A stretch of DNA of 64,000 nt, taken from Cupriavidus sp. EM10 (GTDB taxonomy: Bacteria; Pseudomonadota; Gammaproteobacteria; Burkholderiales; Burkholderiaceae). Under the pieces are notes generated by a model. It did no database searches and was not told the DNA's origin. It saw only the letters and a program-made list of their open reading frames with translations. The stretch covers positions 1,984,001 to 2,048,000 of the forward strand of contig NZ_CP076061.1 of NCBI RefSeq assembly GCF_018729255.1, read 5' to 3'. This document shows positions 19,844 to 33,119 of this stretch, one piece after another (position 1 is the stretch's first letter; each line of letters begins with the position of its first letter). The position numbers and the translations under genes are program-made.

Positions 19844-20153
19844 AGCCGGCCGTCGCGAACTTCCCGAAACGGGTGAAGACAGGATCGTAGGGCGCGGCAG
19901 GCACGCCGCAAACGAAGAAGATCGCGTATGGATATGCGGGTGAAGCGCCCGGTGATCGACGCGGCGCGGTGAAAGTCAACTGAAAGCCGGTGGAAAGCTG
20001 CCGGAAAGAAATGCGATCCATGGACATCCCGCCCGATGTTCCGTTCGGCGGAATGGCTGGAATTCACTGTTGCGAGAAACGCGTATTGCGGCGCGTCAAT
20101 AATCCCCTATCTTTGCACCACTGTCGTTCAGATTTTGACCAGGAGGTGCTGAG
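19844..20153. other. Intergenic region without a gene
   Basis: I see no convincing coding frame. Its downstream end carries AGGAGG-type ribosome-binding sequence before the next start codon and a possible sigma-70 promoter (TTGCGG at 20086, 16-nt spacer, TATCTT), which is weak. Nothing else stands out. Confidence 0.5.
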
Positions 20154-20561
20154 ATGAACAACACGACCCTCGACGCAGGACTTCAGTCCTTCCGCACGCA
20201 GGCTACCGACAACGCCGTCACGGCCATTCACCATCAGGACATCGTCGCCGCCTTCACGGCGCAGCCGGCCGCATCGCCGGTGGCCGTGCTCCACATGCTC
20301 TATCCCCGTACAGACGCCCGCACGCATCGCAGCCTCGATCACCTGGTCGGCGCGCTGCATAACCACGGGCTGCACGAAGTGGCCGACCTGGTGGCCCGGG
20401 AGGCGCACTACCTGGTGTTCAAGGACCCGGTCCAGGCATGGCGCGCATTGCATGAGATCCGTCACGATTCGCTGGCCATCGGCGTCCATCTGTACTATCG
20501 CGGCGCGACTGGCGACGCGGCCGAACGGGCGCTCGACACCGACGCGCACCGGCTGCACTGA
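20154..20561 (+). CDS. Small protein of unknown function
   Basis: 135 residues, not recognised. It has a very good ribosome site (AGGAGGTGCTGAG before the ATG) and a composition like its neighbours, so expression is likely. Soluble, rich in His, Ala and Asp, with no signal peptide or membrane segment. Stretches such as DARTHRSLDHLVGALHNHGLHEVADLVAREAHYLVFKDP look helical. It precedes surE by about 110 nt on the same strand. No function is proposed. Confidence 0.7.
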   Translation: MNNTTLDAGLQSFRTQATDNAVTAIHHQDIVAAFTAQPAASPVAVLHMLYPRTDARTHRSLDHLVGALHNHGLHEVADLVAREAHYLVFKDPVQAWRALHEIRHDSLAIGVHLYYRGATGDAAERALDTDAHRLH

Positions 20562-20673
20562 GCCGGCGGCACCGGGCGACACACACGGGCAGCACACGCG
20601 GGCAGCCCCTGCCGGGGCCGCCGGGCTTGGGATACAGTAGGGACCGTTCAATCGCCCCTCCGAGACCCTTCCC

Positions 20674-21453
20674 ATGACCGATTTCGTAGTCGACCGCGTG
20701 CTGCTGACCAATGACGATGGCATCGAGGCGCCCGGCCTGGCCGTGCTGGAGCAGGTGGCGGCCACGCTGGCCCGCGAGGTGTGGATCGTCGCGCCGAATC
20801 ATGACCAGAGCGGCACGTCGCACTCGATCAGCCTGCACGCGCCGCTACGCGTGGCCGAGCACGGGCCGCGCCGCTTCGGCATCAGCGGCACCCCCGGCGA
20901 CTGCGTGGTGATGGCCGCGCGCCACATCATGCGCGATGCGCCGCCCGACCTGGTGCTGTCGGGCATCAACCGGGGCGGCAACCTGGGGCTGGAAACAGTG
21001 TTCTCCGGCACGGTCGGCGCGGCCATGACCGGCATGCTGCTCGGCATCCGGTCGATTGCGCTGAGCCAGGTGTTCACCGACCGCGATGCGGTGAAATGGC
21101 AGACCTCGCGCGCGCTGGCGCCCGACGTGATCCGCCGCCTGCTGGCAACGGGCTGGAGCGACGGCGCCTGCCTGAACGTGAATTTTCCCGACATCGAGCC
21201 GGAGAAGGCCGGCCCGCTGGTGGTGTCCCGCCAGGGCATGGGGCTGGTCAAGGAAATCGATGTGCGCGCGCACGTGGACCCGCGCGGCATTCCGTATCAC
21301 TGGCTGCAGTTTGCGCGCGGCCCGCGACCCGATGTGGACGACGCCGAGGCGATGGTCGTCGGGCGTGGCGCGGTGTCGGTCACGCCGCTGCGCTTCGAGC
21401 GCACCGACGACGAGGCCGCCGGGCAACTGGCCGCCACGCTGGGCCGCAGCTAG
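20674..21453 (+). CDS. surE: SurE 5'-nucleotidase (survival protein)
   Basis: 259 residues, the normal SurE length. Diagnostic motifs: LLTNDDGIEAPG at the N-terminus (metal-binding DD), VAPNHDQSGTSHS, and LSGINRGGNLG with the metal-binding Asn. SurE dephosphorylates nucleoside 5'- and 3'-monophosphates and is linked to stationary-phase and stress survival. It ends 3 nt before the stop of the convergent treY gene. It may be a second copy, since the main surE of these bacteria usually sits by pcm/rpoS, not seen here. Confidence 0.92.
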   Translation: MTDFVVDRVLLTNDDGIEAPGLAVLEQVAATLAREVWIVAPNHDQSGTSHSISLHAPLRVAEHGPRRFGISGTPGDCVVMAARHIMRDAPPDLVLSGINRGGNLGLETVFSGTVGAAMTGMLLGIRSIALSQVFTDRDAVKWQTSRALAPDVIRRLLATGWSDGACLNVNFPDIEPEKAGPLVVSRQGMGLVKEIDVRAHVDPRGIPYHWLQFARGPRPDVDDAEAMVVGRGAVSVTPLRFERTDDEAAGQLAATLGRS

Positions 21454-21456
21454 ACC

Positions 21457-24075
21457 TTACCGCCGCACCAGCAGCGCCACGGGCAACGTCGCAAACACGT
21501 CCTGGGCGCGCAGCCATCCCGCATGGGAGGTGACGGTGTGGCCGGTCAGCGCGTCGGTCCATTCGCCATCGCCGGTGCGCAGCCCCGTGTCATGCCAGCA
21601 AGGCGGCGGGATGCGTGGCTCGGCCGGATCGACGTGCGCCGCCGCCAGCCGCGTCACGGCCACCACAGCTTCGGCATTGCCGCATTGCCGGGCAAAGGCC
21701 AGCACCGAACCGGCCAGCTCGCCACTAGTGGATAGCGGCCGATAACTGCCCTGCGCGAACAGCGCCGGATTGTCGCGCCGGAACGCCAGCACACTACGGA
21801 TCAGTTGCTGCTTGATGCGGCCATCGCGCCAGTTTGCGAGCCAGTGGGCCCATCCCGCACGGCACTCCAGTTGCGCCTGCAGCCGCGCGTAGTCGGGCGC
21901 GCGCCGGTTGTCGGGATCGACCAGGCTGAAGTCCCACGTTTCATTGCCCTGGTACCGGTCCGGCACGCCGGGCGCGGTCAGCTGCAACAGGGTCTGCGCC
22001 AGGCTGTTCAGCGCGGCGGCAGTGCCGATGCGCGCGGCGAAGGCGCCGATGCTTTCCAGCACGCTGTCGTCGCCGCCAAGGGCCATGGCCGGCACGAAGG
22101 CTTCGCAGGCGTTCTCGTATTCGGTGTCGGGATGGGTCCAGCTGCCGTGGCGCTTGGCTTCGCGGATGGCCTTGCGCTGCCAGGCCAGGATCCGGTCGAC
22201 AAAGGCCCGCTGGCCGTGCTCCGACTCCATCGCACGCGGGTCTGCGGGCCACGCGCCAACCAGCGTCTGGTACAGCATCATCCGGTCGATGCCATCGGGG
22301 CCCCGGGGCGAGGCCGCCAGCAGCGGCGCCAGATGCGTTTCCCAGCCCGCCACCGCCTCGGCCCATGCCTCGGGCAACTCGCTCAGTACCGCCAGCCGCA
22401 TGCGCGCATCCTCGCCGCGCTTGTGGTCGTGGGTAGCCACCGCCAGCATGGCATGGGGCCACGCCTCGGCGCGCGCCTGCATCCGCTCGTGAAAGCGCTC
22501 GGCCGCGATGGCCAGCGTGCCGGGGTCGCTACCCACCTCGTTGCGCGACAGCAGCCGCCCATAGCGGTAGAAGGCGGTGTCCTCGGTGGACTTGGCCGCC
22601 AGCGCGGGCATCAGTTGCTGGAGTTTGGTGCGAAGCTTTCCGGCCGGGCTGTCGAGCGGCGCGCCGGTGCGCAAGGCGCCGACGATGAAGTCGAGCGCGG
22701 CCGATTCGTCCGGCGCCAGGTGACGGCGGGCGGCGTTGGCTGCGGCCGACACCATGTCGTCGTCGAACGTGCGGTCGCGGCCATCGTCATTGCCCTCGGC
22801 CGTGTAGTAGCTGCGGTACACGGGGATGGCCGTCATGAAGGCCGTCAAAGCGTGGCGCAGCGCATGCGGCGTCAGGTCGCGCGTGGTCAGGTCGGCGCGC
22901 GTCTGCGCATGCAGCCGCGCACACAGCGTGTCGACCTCGGCGACCAGATGCCGCGCCAGCACGCGATGGCGCCCGGCATGCACGTGTTCGGCGAAGGTGC
23001 GGTCGTCGCCGCTGATCTGCAGCCAGAGCATGTTCAGCCGGGACGCGCCATGCAGGTCGTGCAGCCCCGCGCCCACTTCGTCCATGAAGTCGTAACCGGT
23101 GGTGCCGTCGACCTGCCAGTCGCGCGGCATCGGCTCTTGTTCGCCCAGGATCTTCTCGATGACCAGCCACGGGTGCATCAGCGCCAGTTCGGCGGGGCGG
23201 CCCGGGCGCAGCGCGTCCAGACGTTCGCGTACGCGCCGGCAGTAGCCGGCCGGATCGGCCAGGCCGTCCACATGGTCGATGCGCAGCCCGTCGATCCAGC
23301 CTTCGCGGTAGAGGCGGAACGGCAGCGCGTGCGTGGCTTCGAATACATCCTCGCATTCCTGGCGCACGCCCACCAGCTCCGTGATCTCGAAGAAGCGGCG
23401 CCAGTTCAGCATGGCGGCGCCGGTGCGCCACCACGCCAGCCGGTAGGACTGGCGTTCCAGCAGGTCGTGCTGCGCGTTGGCACCGGCGGGTGTGGCCGTG
23501 TCGTCCGGTTCGGCCAGTGGCAGGTCGTGGTCGCCGTACCGCAGCGCCAGCCGGCCATCGCCGCCGCGCTGCACGGTCAACGCGCCCGATTCCAGCGTCT
23601 GCCAGTAGGGGTCACCCAGTATCGGCAGCAGGACCTTGCCGCGCAGGTCGGGGTTGGGCGATTGCCAGTCGATATCGAAATAGTGGGCGTAGGCGCTGCG
23701 TTCGCCGTGCGTCAGCACGTCGCGCCACCACGCGTTGTGGGCGGCATCGGCCGCCATATGGTTGGGCACGATATCCAGCACGATGCCCAGCCCGGCGTGG
23801 CGTGCCGCGCGGGCCAGCGTCAGGAAACCTTCCTCGCCGCCCAGCTCCGGGCTGATCCGCGTGCAGTCGGTAACGTCGTAGCCGTGCGTGGACCCTGGAC
23901 GTGCGGCGGTGATCGGCGACAGGTACAGGTGGCTGATGCCCAGGCCGGCGTAGTACGGCACCAGCGCGGCGGCGTCGGCAAAGGTGAAGCCGGCATGCAG
24001 CTGCAGCCGCGCCGTGGCGCGCGGCACGCCGGCGTGATCGAGGTCGGCGTGGTTCACGTCGGCAGGTGTGGTCAT
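21457..24075 (-). CDS. treY: Maltooligosyltrehalose synthase (TreY)
   Basis: 872 residues. GH13 enzyme that turns the reducing-end maltose of a maltodextrin into a trehalosyl end. The N-terminus has RLQLHAGFTFADAAALVPYYAGLGISH; YLSPITAARPGSTHGYDV and VLDIVPNHMA are the first barrel motifs. Catalytic region: GLRIDHVDGLADP (nucleophile Asp), WLVIEKILGE (acid Glu) and VATHDHKRGEDAR. It starts 7 nt after the treZ stop, the standard coupled TreZ-TreY pair that makes trehalose from glycogen-like glucan. Confidence 0.95.
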   Translation of the reverse strand: MTTPADVNHADLDHAGVPRATARLQLHAGFTFADAAALVPYYAGLGISHLYLSPITAARPGSTHGYDVTDCTRISPELGGEEGFLTLARAARHAGLGIVLDIVPNHMAADAAHNAWWRDVLTHGERSAYAHYFDIDWQSPNPDLRGKVLLPILGDPYWQTLESGALTVQRGGDGRLALRYGDHDLPLAEPDDTATPAGANAQHDLLERQSYRLAWWRTGAAMLNWRRFFEITELVGVRQECEDVFEATHALPFRLYREGWIDGLRIDHVDGLADPAGYCRRVRERLDALRPGRPAELALMHPWLVIEKILGEQEPMPRDWQVDGTTGYDFMDEVGAGLHDLHGASRLNMLWLQISGDDRTFAEHVHAGRHRVLARHLVAEVDTLCARLHAQTRADLTTRDLTPHALRHALTAFMTAIPVYRSYYTAEGNDDGRDRTFDDDMVSAAANAARRHLAPDESAALDFIVGALRTGAPLDSPAGKLRTKLQQLMPALAAKSTEDTAFYRYGRLLSRNEVGSDPGTLAIAAERFHERMQARAEAWPHAMLAVATHDHKRGEDARMRLAVLSELPEAWAEAVAGWETHLAPLLAASPRGPDGIDRMMLYQTLVGAWPADPRAMESEHGQRAFVDRILAWQRKAIREAKRHGSWTHPDTEYENACEAFVPAMALGGDDSVLESIGAFAARIGTAAALNSLAQTLLQLTAPGVPDRYQGNETWDFSLVDPDNRRAPDYARLQAQLECRAGWAHWLANWRDGRIKQQLIRSVLAFRRDNPALFAQGSYRPLSTSGELAGSVLAFARQCGNAEAVVAVTRLAAAHVDPAEPRIPPPCWHDTGLRTGDGEWTDALTGHTVTSHAGWLRAQDVFATLPVALLVRR

Positions 24076-24082
24076 GAGGATG

Positions 24083-26035
24083 TCAGGCAGGATGCAGGCA
24101 GGCCACGCAGCAGTGTTCGGTCAGGATGCCGGCCATCAGCGATGCAATGGCGCCGGACTGGCTGGCATGCAGCATCTGGCCGCCGGCGCAGTCGGCGTCC
24201 ACGGGCGCGTCGCCCAGGTTGAGCCAGATCGACAACTGGCTGCCGTCGCCCAGCCGCCAGCGCGCCACCAGGGCCCGTTCGGCCAGCAGCGTGACGCCAT
24301 CGGGCCGGCAATCGCGCAGCCGGGGCATGATCTCGTTGCGGCGGATCGACAGCAATTCGCCGTAGTAGTGGTTCCATGCGCGGCAATCGCCGTCGGTGTC
24401 GTCGCAGACCGGACGCGAGGCGTCGAATGTCTCCGGCGCGTTCGGATCGGCGATGCGCGCGGCGTGGCTGTCGTCGCTGAAGGCCGACGACGCGGCGAAT
24501 TCGCGCCGCCTGCCGTCGCGCACGGCCTGCGCCAGTTCGGGCGGATGATCGGTGAAGTAGAGGAAAGGCGTGCGTGCGCCATGTTCCTCGCCCATGAACA
24601 CCAGCGGAATCTGCGGGCAGAGCAGTTGCAGCGCCACCGCCGCGCGCAGCGCGTCGGGGTTGGCCAGCGTGGCCAGGCGCTCGCCGAAGGCGCGGTTGCC
24701 GGTCTGGTCGTGGTTCTGCAGGAACATCACGAACGACGTGGGCGACAGCGCCGCGCTGGGCTGCCCGCGCCGCACCTCGCGGCCCTGCAGCGGGCCGTTC
24801 TCGTCGCCGCTGCGGTGTGGCGATACCTCGCCCTGCCACGCAAAGCCCTCGGACAGCACGCGCGCCAGGTGATGCAGCGCCGGTGTGCCGATGGCTTCGG
24901 CCTTCGTCGTCCCGGGCACCTCGGCCTGGTATTCGCTGTAGTACCCGTCGTGCTCGCCGGTCAGCAGCACGTGCAGCGCGTGATGGGCGTCGTCGTTCCA
25001 CTGGGCGTCGTAGCCGGCCTGGAGCAGCGCCACGTCGTTGTGGTCGTTTTCCAGCACCAGATGCACATGCCGGTCGGGCAGGCAGGTGCGCAGTTCGTGG
25101 GCCAGCTGCGGCAGCCACCCTTCATCCTCGATGGCATGCACGGCGTCGAACCGCAAGCCGTCGAAGCGGAACGATTCCAGCCAGTAGCGGGCGTTCTCGC
25201 CAAAGAAGCGGCGCACCTCGGCGCGGCGGAAGTCGATGGCCGGGCCCCAGGGGGTCTGCCGGTCGGTGCGGAAGAAGGGGCTGGCGTACTGGTGCAGGTA
25301 GTTGCCCTCGGGCCCGAAGTGGTTGTAGACCACGTCGAGCAGCACCATCATGCCCAGGCCATGGGCGGCGTCGACCAGCGCGCGCAACTCGTCGGGCGAA
25401 CCGTAGCTGCGCTCGGGCGCGAACGGCAGCACGCCGTCGTAGCCCCAGTTTCGCGCCCCGGGAAACTCGGCCAGCGGCATCAGTTCGATGGCGGTGAAGC
25501 CCATCGCCGCCAGCCGGTGCAGTTCGGCCATCACCCCTGCGTAGCCGCCGAACAGGCCCACGTGGAGTTCGTAGATCACGGCTTCATGCCAGGGCCGGCC
25601 GCGCCACTCCGTATGCTGCCAGGCGTAGGCGGCGCCATTTTCCGGCAGGCACAGCACGCTGGCGCCATGCACGTCGTCGGCCTGCAGCCGCGATGCCGGG
25701 TCGGGCACGATCGTGCCGTCGTCGAGCCGGAACCAGTAGCGCACTCCGTGGCAGCATGGCACCACGGCCTCGAACCAGCCGCGCTTGCCTTCCACCATGA
25801 TCACCGGCGCCATGCCCGCCACTTCGAGCCGTACCGCATGGCCCTGCGCGGCGGCGTCGGGCGCCCAGAAGCGGAAGCGCACGCGGCCATCCGCCAGGCG
25901 GACCGGGCCGAACCAGTAGCCCGCGTCCGTGTCGTCGCCGCACGGCAGCAGCCGGGCATCGGCACCCAGGGTTTGCCAGTTCGGGCGGACTGGCATGCCG
26001 TCACGGGGCGGCAGGGATGGCGTAGCGGTCATCAT
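24083..26035 (-). CDS. treZ: Maltooligosyltrehalose trehalohydrolase (TreZ)
   Basis: 650 residues. Cuts trehalose from the end made by TreY. An N-terminal CBM48-like part (FRFWAPDAAAQGHAVRLEV) precedes the GH13 barrel: YELHVGLFGGYAGVMAELHRL, DVVYNHFGPEGNY, FRFDGLRFDAVHAI (nucleophile), LVLENDHND (acid) and FLQNHDQTGNRA. The start MMTATPSL allows two adjacent ATGs. It lies between glgA and treY, 67 nt after glgA. Confidence 0.95.
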   Translation of the reverse strand: MMTATPSLPPRDGMPVRPNWQTLGADARLLPCGDDTDAGYWFGPVRLADGRVRFRFWAPDAAAQGHAVRLEVAGMAPVIMVEGKRGWFEAVVPCCHGVRYWFRLDDGTIVPDPASRLQADDVHGASVLCLPENGAAYAWQHTEWRGRPWHEAVIYELHVGLFGGYAGVMAELHRLAAMGFTAIELMPLAEFPGARNWGYDGVLPFAPERSYGSPDELRALVDAAHGLGMMVLLDVVYNHFGPEGNYLHQYASPFFRTDRQTPWGPAIDFRRAEVRRFFGENARYWLESFRFDGLRFDAVHAIEDEGWLPQLAHELRTCLPDRHVHLVLENDHNDVALLQAGYDAQWNDDAHHALHVLLTGEHDGYYSEYQAEVPGTTKAEAIGTPALHHLARVLSEGFAWQGEVSPHRSGDENGPLQGREVRRGQPSAALSPTSFVMFLQNHDQTGNRAFGERLATLANPDALRAAVALQLLCPQIPLVFMGEEHGARTPFLYFTDHPPELAQAVRDGRRREFAASSAFSDDSHAARIADPNAPETFDASRPVCDDTDGDCRAWNHYYGELLSIRRNEIMPRLRDCRPDGVTLLAERALVARWRLGDGSQLSIWLNLGDAPVDADCAGGQMLHASQSGAIASLMAGILTEHCCVACLHPA

Positions 26036-26102
26036 CGTGAGCTACCTTCGGGGCAATCGCATATTTCAGTCAGGCAACGGGCGCGGGCCGGCGTTTGTGG
26101 GT

Positions 26103-27734
26103 TCACGCAGGCGTGGCGGCCGCATCGGCCGGCGACAGCGTCGGGGCCTCGGGCACCGCCACCGGACGGCGGCCACCGCGTGCGGGCCGTGCTGCCGGCG
26201 CCGCTGCAACGGGCTCGATGACCGGCGCGATGACAGGCGCGGCAACGGGCACCGGCACGCGGGCAAGATCGGGCGCCAGCGCGCCGTACATGGCCATGTA
26301 CTGGCGTGCCGGGCCTTCCCAGCCGAAGTCGGTCTGCATGCCGGTGCGCTGCAGGCTGCGCCAGTGGCGCTGGCGGCCATACCATCCTAGTCCACGCGTC
26401 ATGGCGGCGCACATCGCCTCGGCGGTTTCGCCGTCGAAGACGATGCCGTTGGCGCGCGCGGCCGGCGCGGCATCATCGCCAACATCGCGCACGGTGTCGG
26501 CCAGGCCACCCACGCGCGAGACGATCGGCACGGTGCCATAGCGCATCGCATAGACCGGCGTCAGGCCGAACGGCTCGAAGCGGCTGCCATGCAGCAGCAT
26601 GTCGGCGCCCGCGTGCAGCAGGTGGGCGTCTTCCTCGCGATAGCCGATGGCCACGCCCACGCGGTCGGGATGCTGCTGCGCCAGCGCGCTGTAGGCGGCT
26701 TCCAGCTTGGGATCGCCGCAGCCCAGCACCACGAACTGCGCATCGGCGTGCGTGGCAAGGGCCATGGCGATGGCGTCGAGTGCCACGTCGGCCATCTTCT
26801 GGTGGGTCAGGCGGCTGCCCATGGCGATCAGCGGGCGGGTGGCGTCCACCGGCAGCCCGTGGCGCGCCTGCAGCGCGGCCTTGCAGGCGCGCTTGCCGGT
26901 CATGTTGCGCACGTCGTAGCGCTGCGGCAGCAGGCGGTCGGTGCGCGGCGACCAGGCGTCGGTATCGACACCGTTAGGAATCGCGCCCAGCACGGACGCG
27001 CGATGCGTCAGCAGGCCGTCCAGCCCATGGCCGAAGTGCGGCGTCAGGATTTCGCGCGCGTAGGTGTGGCTGACCGTGGTGACGCGGTCGGCATAGCGGA
27101 TGCCGGCCTTCAGGAAATTGATCTTGCCCCAGAACTCGATGCCGTCCGGCGTCAGCGACTGCGGGGGCAGGCCCAGCGGCTCCGCCGCCGTCATCGGAAA
27201 GACGCCCTGGAACGCGAGGTTGTGGATCGTGCAGACGGTGGGGATGCGCAGGCCGCGCGCGTGCATCAGCAGCGGCGTCAGCCCGGCGTGCCAGTCGTGC
27301 GCGTGCACCAGGCTGGGCACCGGCAGCGGCGTCTCGCCGGCCGCAATCGCCGCCGCGGCGTGCGCCAGCGCGGCAAAGCGCTGGGCGTTGTCGCAGAAGT
27401 CGCGGCCCGTGGCATCCACGTACAGCGACCCCGGGCGGTCATACAGCGACGGGCAGTCGAGAAAGATCACGCGCACGCCGCTGTCGGGCATCAGGCCTTG
27501 CAGCAGCCGCGCCGGGCTGTGTCCGGGCGGCAGGGCCATGGGCAGGTGGATCGCACCAAGGCTGCGCACGTCGCGCGCCGCGGCCACGGCACGCGGATAG
27601 CCCGGCATCAGGATCGAGACATCGGCGCCGCGCTGCAGCAGCGCCTGTGCCAGTCCGCCCACTACATCGGCCAGGCCGCCCGTCTTGGCCAGGGGCTGGG
27701 CTTCCGCCGCCACAAACAAGGTGTTCGCGTTCAA
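26103..27734 (-). CDS. glgA: Glycogen/starch synthase, GT5 family (GlgA)
   Basis: About 543 residues from a TTG preceded by GGGAG; the frame stays open upstream but has no better start. GT5 landmarks: FVAAEAQPLAKTGGLADVVGGL, HAHDWHAGL, TIHNLAFQG, NGVDTDAWSP and RFEPFGLTPVYAMRYG. It adds glucose from ADP- or UDP-glucose to alpha-1,4-glucan. The last ~50 residues form a Pro/Ala/Val-rich tail beyond the usual ~490-residue enzyme. No glgC lies in the window. It leads treZ-treY and has a sigma-54 promoter match upstream. Confidence 0.92.
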   Translation of the reverse strand: MNANTLFVAAEAQPLAKTGGLADVVGGLAQALLQRGADVSILMPGYPRAVAAARDVRSLGAIHLPMALPPGHSPARLLQGLMPDSGVRVIFLDCPSLYDRPGSLYVDATGRDFCDNAQRFAALAHAAAAIAAGETPLPVPSLVHAHDWHAGLTPLLMHARGLRIPTVCTIHNLAFQGVFPMTAAEPLGLPPQSLTPDGIEFWGKINFLKAGIRYADRVTTVSHTYAREILTPHFGHGLDGLLTHRASVLGAIPNGVDTDAWSPRTDRLLPQRYDVRNMTGKRACKAALQARHGLPVDATRPLIAMGSRLTHQKMADVALDAIAMALATHADAQFVVLGCGDPKLEAAYSALAQQHPDRVGVAIGYREEDAHLLHAGADMLLHGSRFEPFGLTPVYAMRYGTVPIVSRVGGLADTVRDVGDDAAPAARANGIVFDGETAEAMCAAMTRGLGWYGRQRHWRSLQRTGMQTDFGWEGPARQYMAMYGALAPDLARVPVPVAAPVIAPVIEPVAAAPAARPARGGRRPVAVPEAPTLSPADAAATPA

Positions 27735-27834
27735 GGAGAGACTCCCGCTGATTTGCAGTTCTTCTGGGATAAACCGGAATGTCGGTGCGTCGGCGCCCAT
27801 AGCAGGGGCCTGGAATGACGCAGCGCAACTGCAA

Positions 27835-27850
27835 TGCGAACTTTGTGCCA
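27835..27850 (-). promoter_or_regulatory. Candidate sigma-54 promoter upstream of glgA-treZ-treY
   Basis: On the minus strand the bases read TGGCACA-AAGT-TCGCA: GG and GC exactly 10 nt apart and a perfect TGGCAC -24 element. The predicted start of transcription is about 90 nt before the glgA TTG. The -12 element has TCGC in place of TTGC. Confidence 0.5.
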
Positions 27851-28026
27851 GCTTGGCCGCAACCGGCCCGGCCGCGTGACGCCTGAGGCGGCCGGCCGGT
27901 GCGGACAGCGTCATGGCAACGCCGATGTATAAGGTGCCGTCGCCGTTGTAGAAACTGCCGCGCGCGAGTCGGGCATCCACGAATCTTCAATCGTGATGCC
28001 GCCTCGGTTCAAAAGTGGCGATGGCG

Positions 28027-30663
<2,637 letters not shown>

Positions 30664-30750
30664 TTGACTCCTGGACAGATCAACGTGGATAAATACGTTC
30701 TGCTGGTTTCAGGCTAGAACAGGCGGGTAAAGAAATCAGCCGGCATCCGC

Positions 30751-30766
30751 CGCAGCCCTGATGCCG
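30751..30766 (-). promoter_or_regulatory. Weaker candidate sigma-54 promoter upstream of glgP
   Basis: The minus strand reads CGGCATC-AGGG-CTGCG, with exact GG-N10-GC spacing and a CTGC -12 element as in the glgE promoter candidate. The predicted start site is about 77 nt before the glgP ATG. Confidence 0.35.
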
Positions 30767-31161
30767 GCGCTGGTATGAAACCTGCAGCAGACGAGAGCCT
30801 TCCCATCCTGCAAATCTCCGCGAGACGCGCCATGGCCACCCACATCCCGCATGACCCTGTCCGCCGGCCGGACCGCCGCCCCGACCAAAGCCCTGATCAC
30901 AACAAGGAAAAAGGGGACCAGCCTGCCCGCAACCTGCCGGACAAGCATCCGCCCCCGCCTTCGGTGAGCCGGGCCGCGCGCGAACACGCCTGCTGACGCG
31001 CGGGTGAATCCGCTCGTCGGCGCAACGAATCCTTACGATACTTTCGATAAGCTGTTGTAGTTTTTGCATGCCACGCAGGCATTGCCGCAAGTACGGATTT
31101 GCGGGCATGCTTGCAGGCATGCGTCGGGCGTTGCGCGACAGGCCTCGCCCTGGATCGGACC

Positions 31162-31177
31162 GGCACCCCGGGGTGCC
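31162..31177. promoter_or_regulatory. Perfect 16-bp palindrome upstream of the hybrid kinase
   Basis: GGCACCCCGGGGTGCC is a perfect palindrome without a loop, 51 nt before the kinase start codon. It could be an operator for a dimeric regulator. Palindromes of this length do arise by chance in G+C-rich DNA, but rarely. Confidence 0.4.
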
Positions 31178-31228
31178 TGGACTGCCTCCAAGAAAGGCAG
31201 CACCAACAAGACCGTAAGGAGCGTGGCC

Positions 31229-33115
<1,887 letters not shown>

Positions 33116-33119
33116 CACC

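Larger units (their letters stand above)
30664..31228. other. 565-nt divergent intergenic region (glgP / hybrid kinase)
   Basis: No gene I can support. A plus-strand frame of 73 codons at 30775-30996 is rich in Arg, Pro and Asp and lacks a ribosome site. The region holds a weak sigma-54-like match for glgP, three GCATGC sites (31066, 31105 and 31117) with repeated CAGGCAT, a TTGTAG at 31055-31060, and a 16-bp perfect palindrome. It probably contains the control signals of both flanking genes. Confidence 0.6.

Noticed and set aside
30775-30996. Possible 73-residue Arg/Pro/Asp-rich protein
   Set aside because: No ribosome site at either possible ATG and no recognisable motif. It lies in a control region, so I treat it as non-coding.
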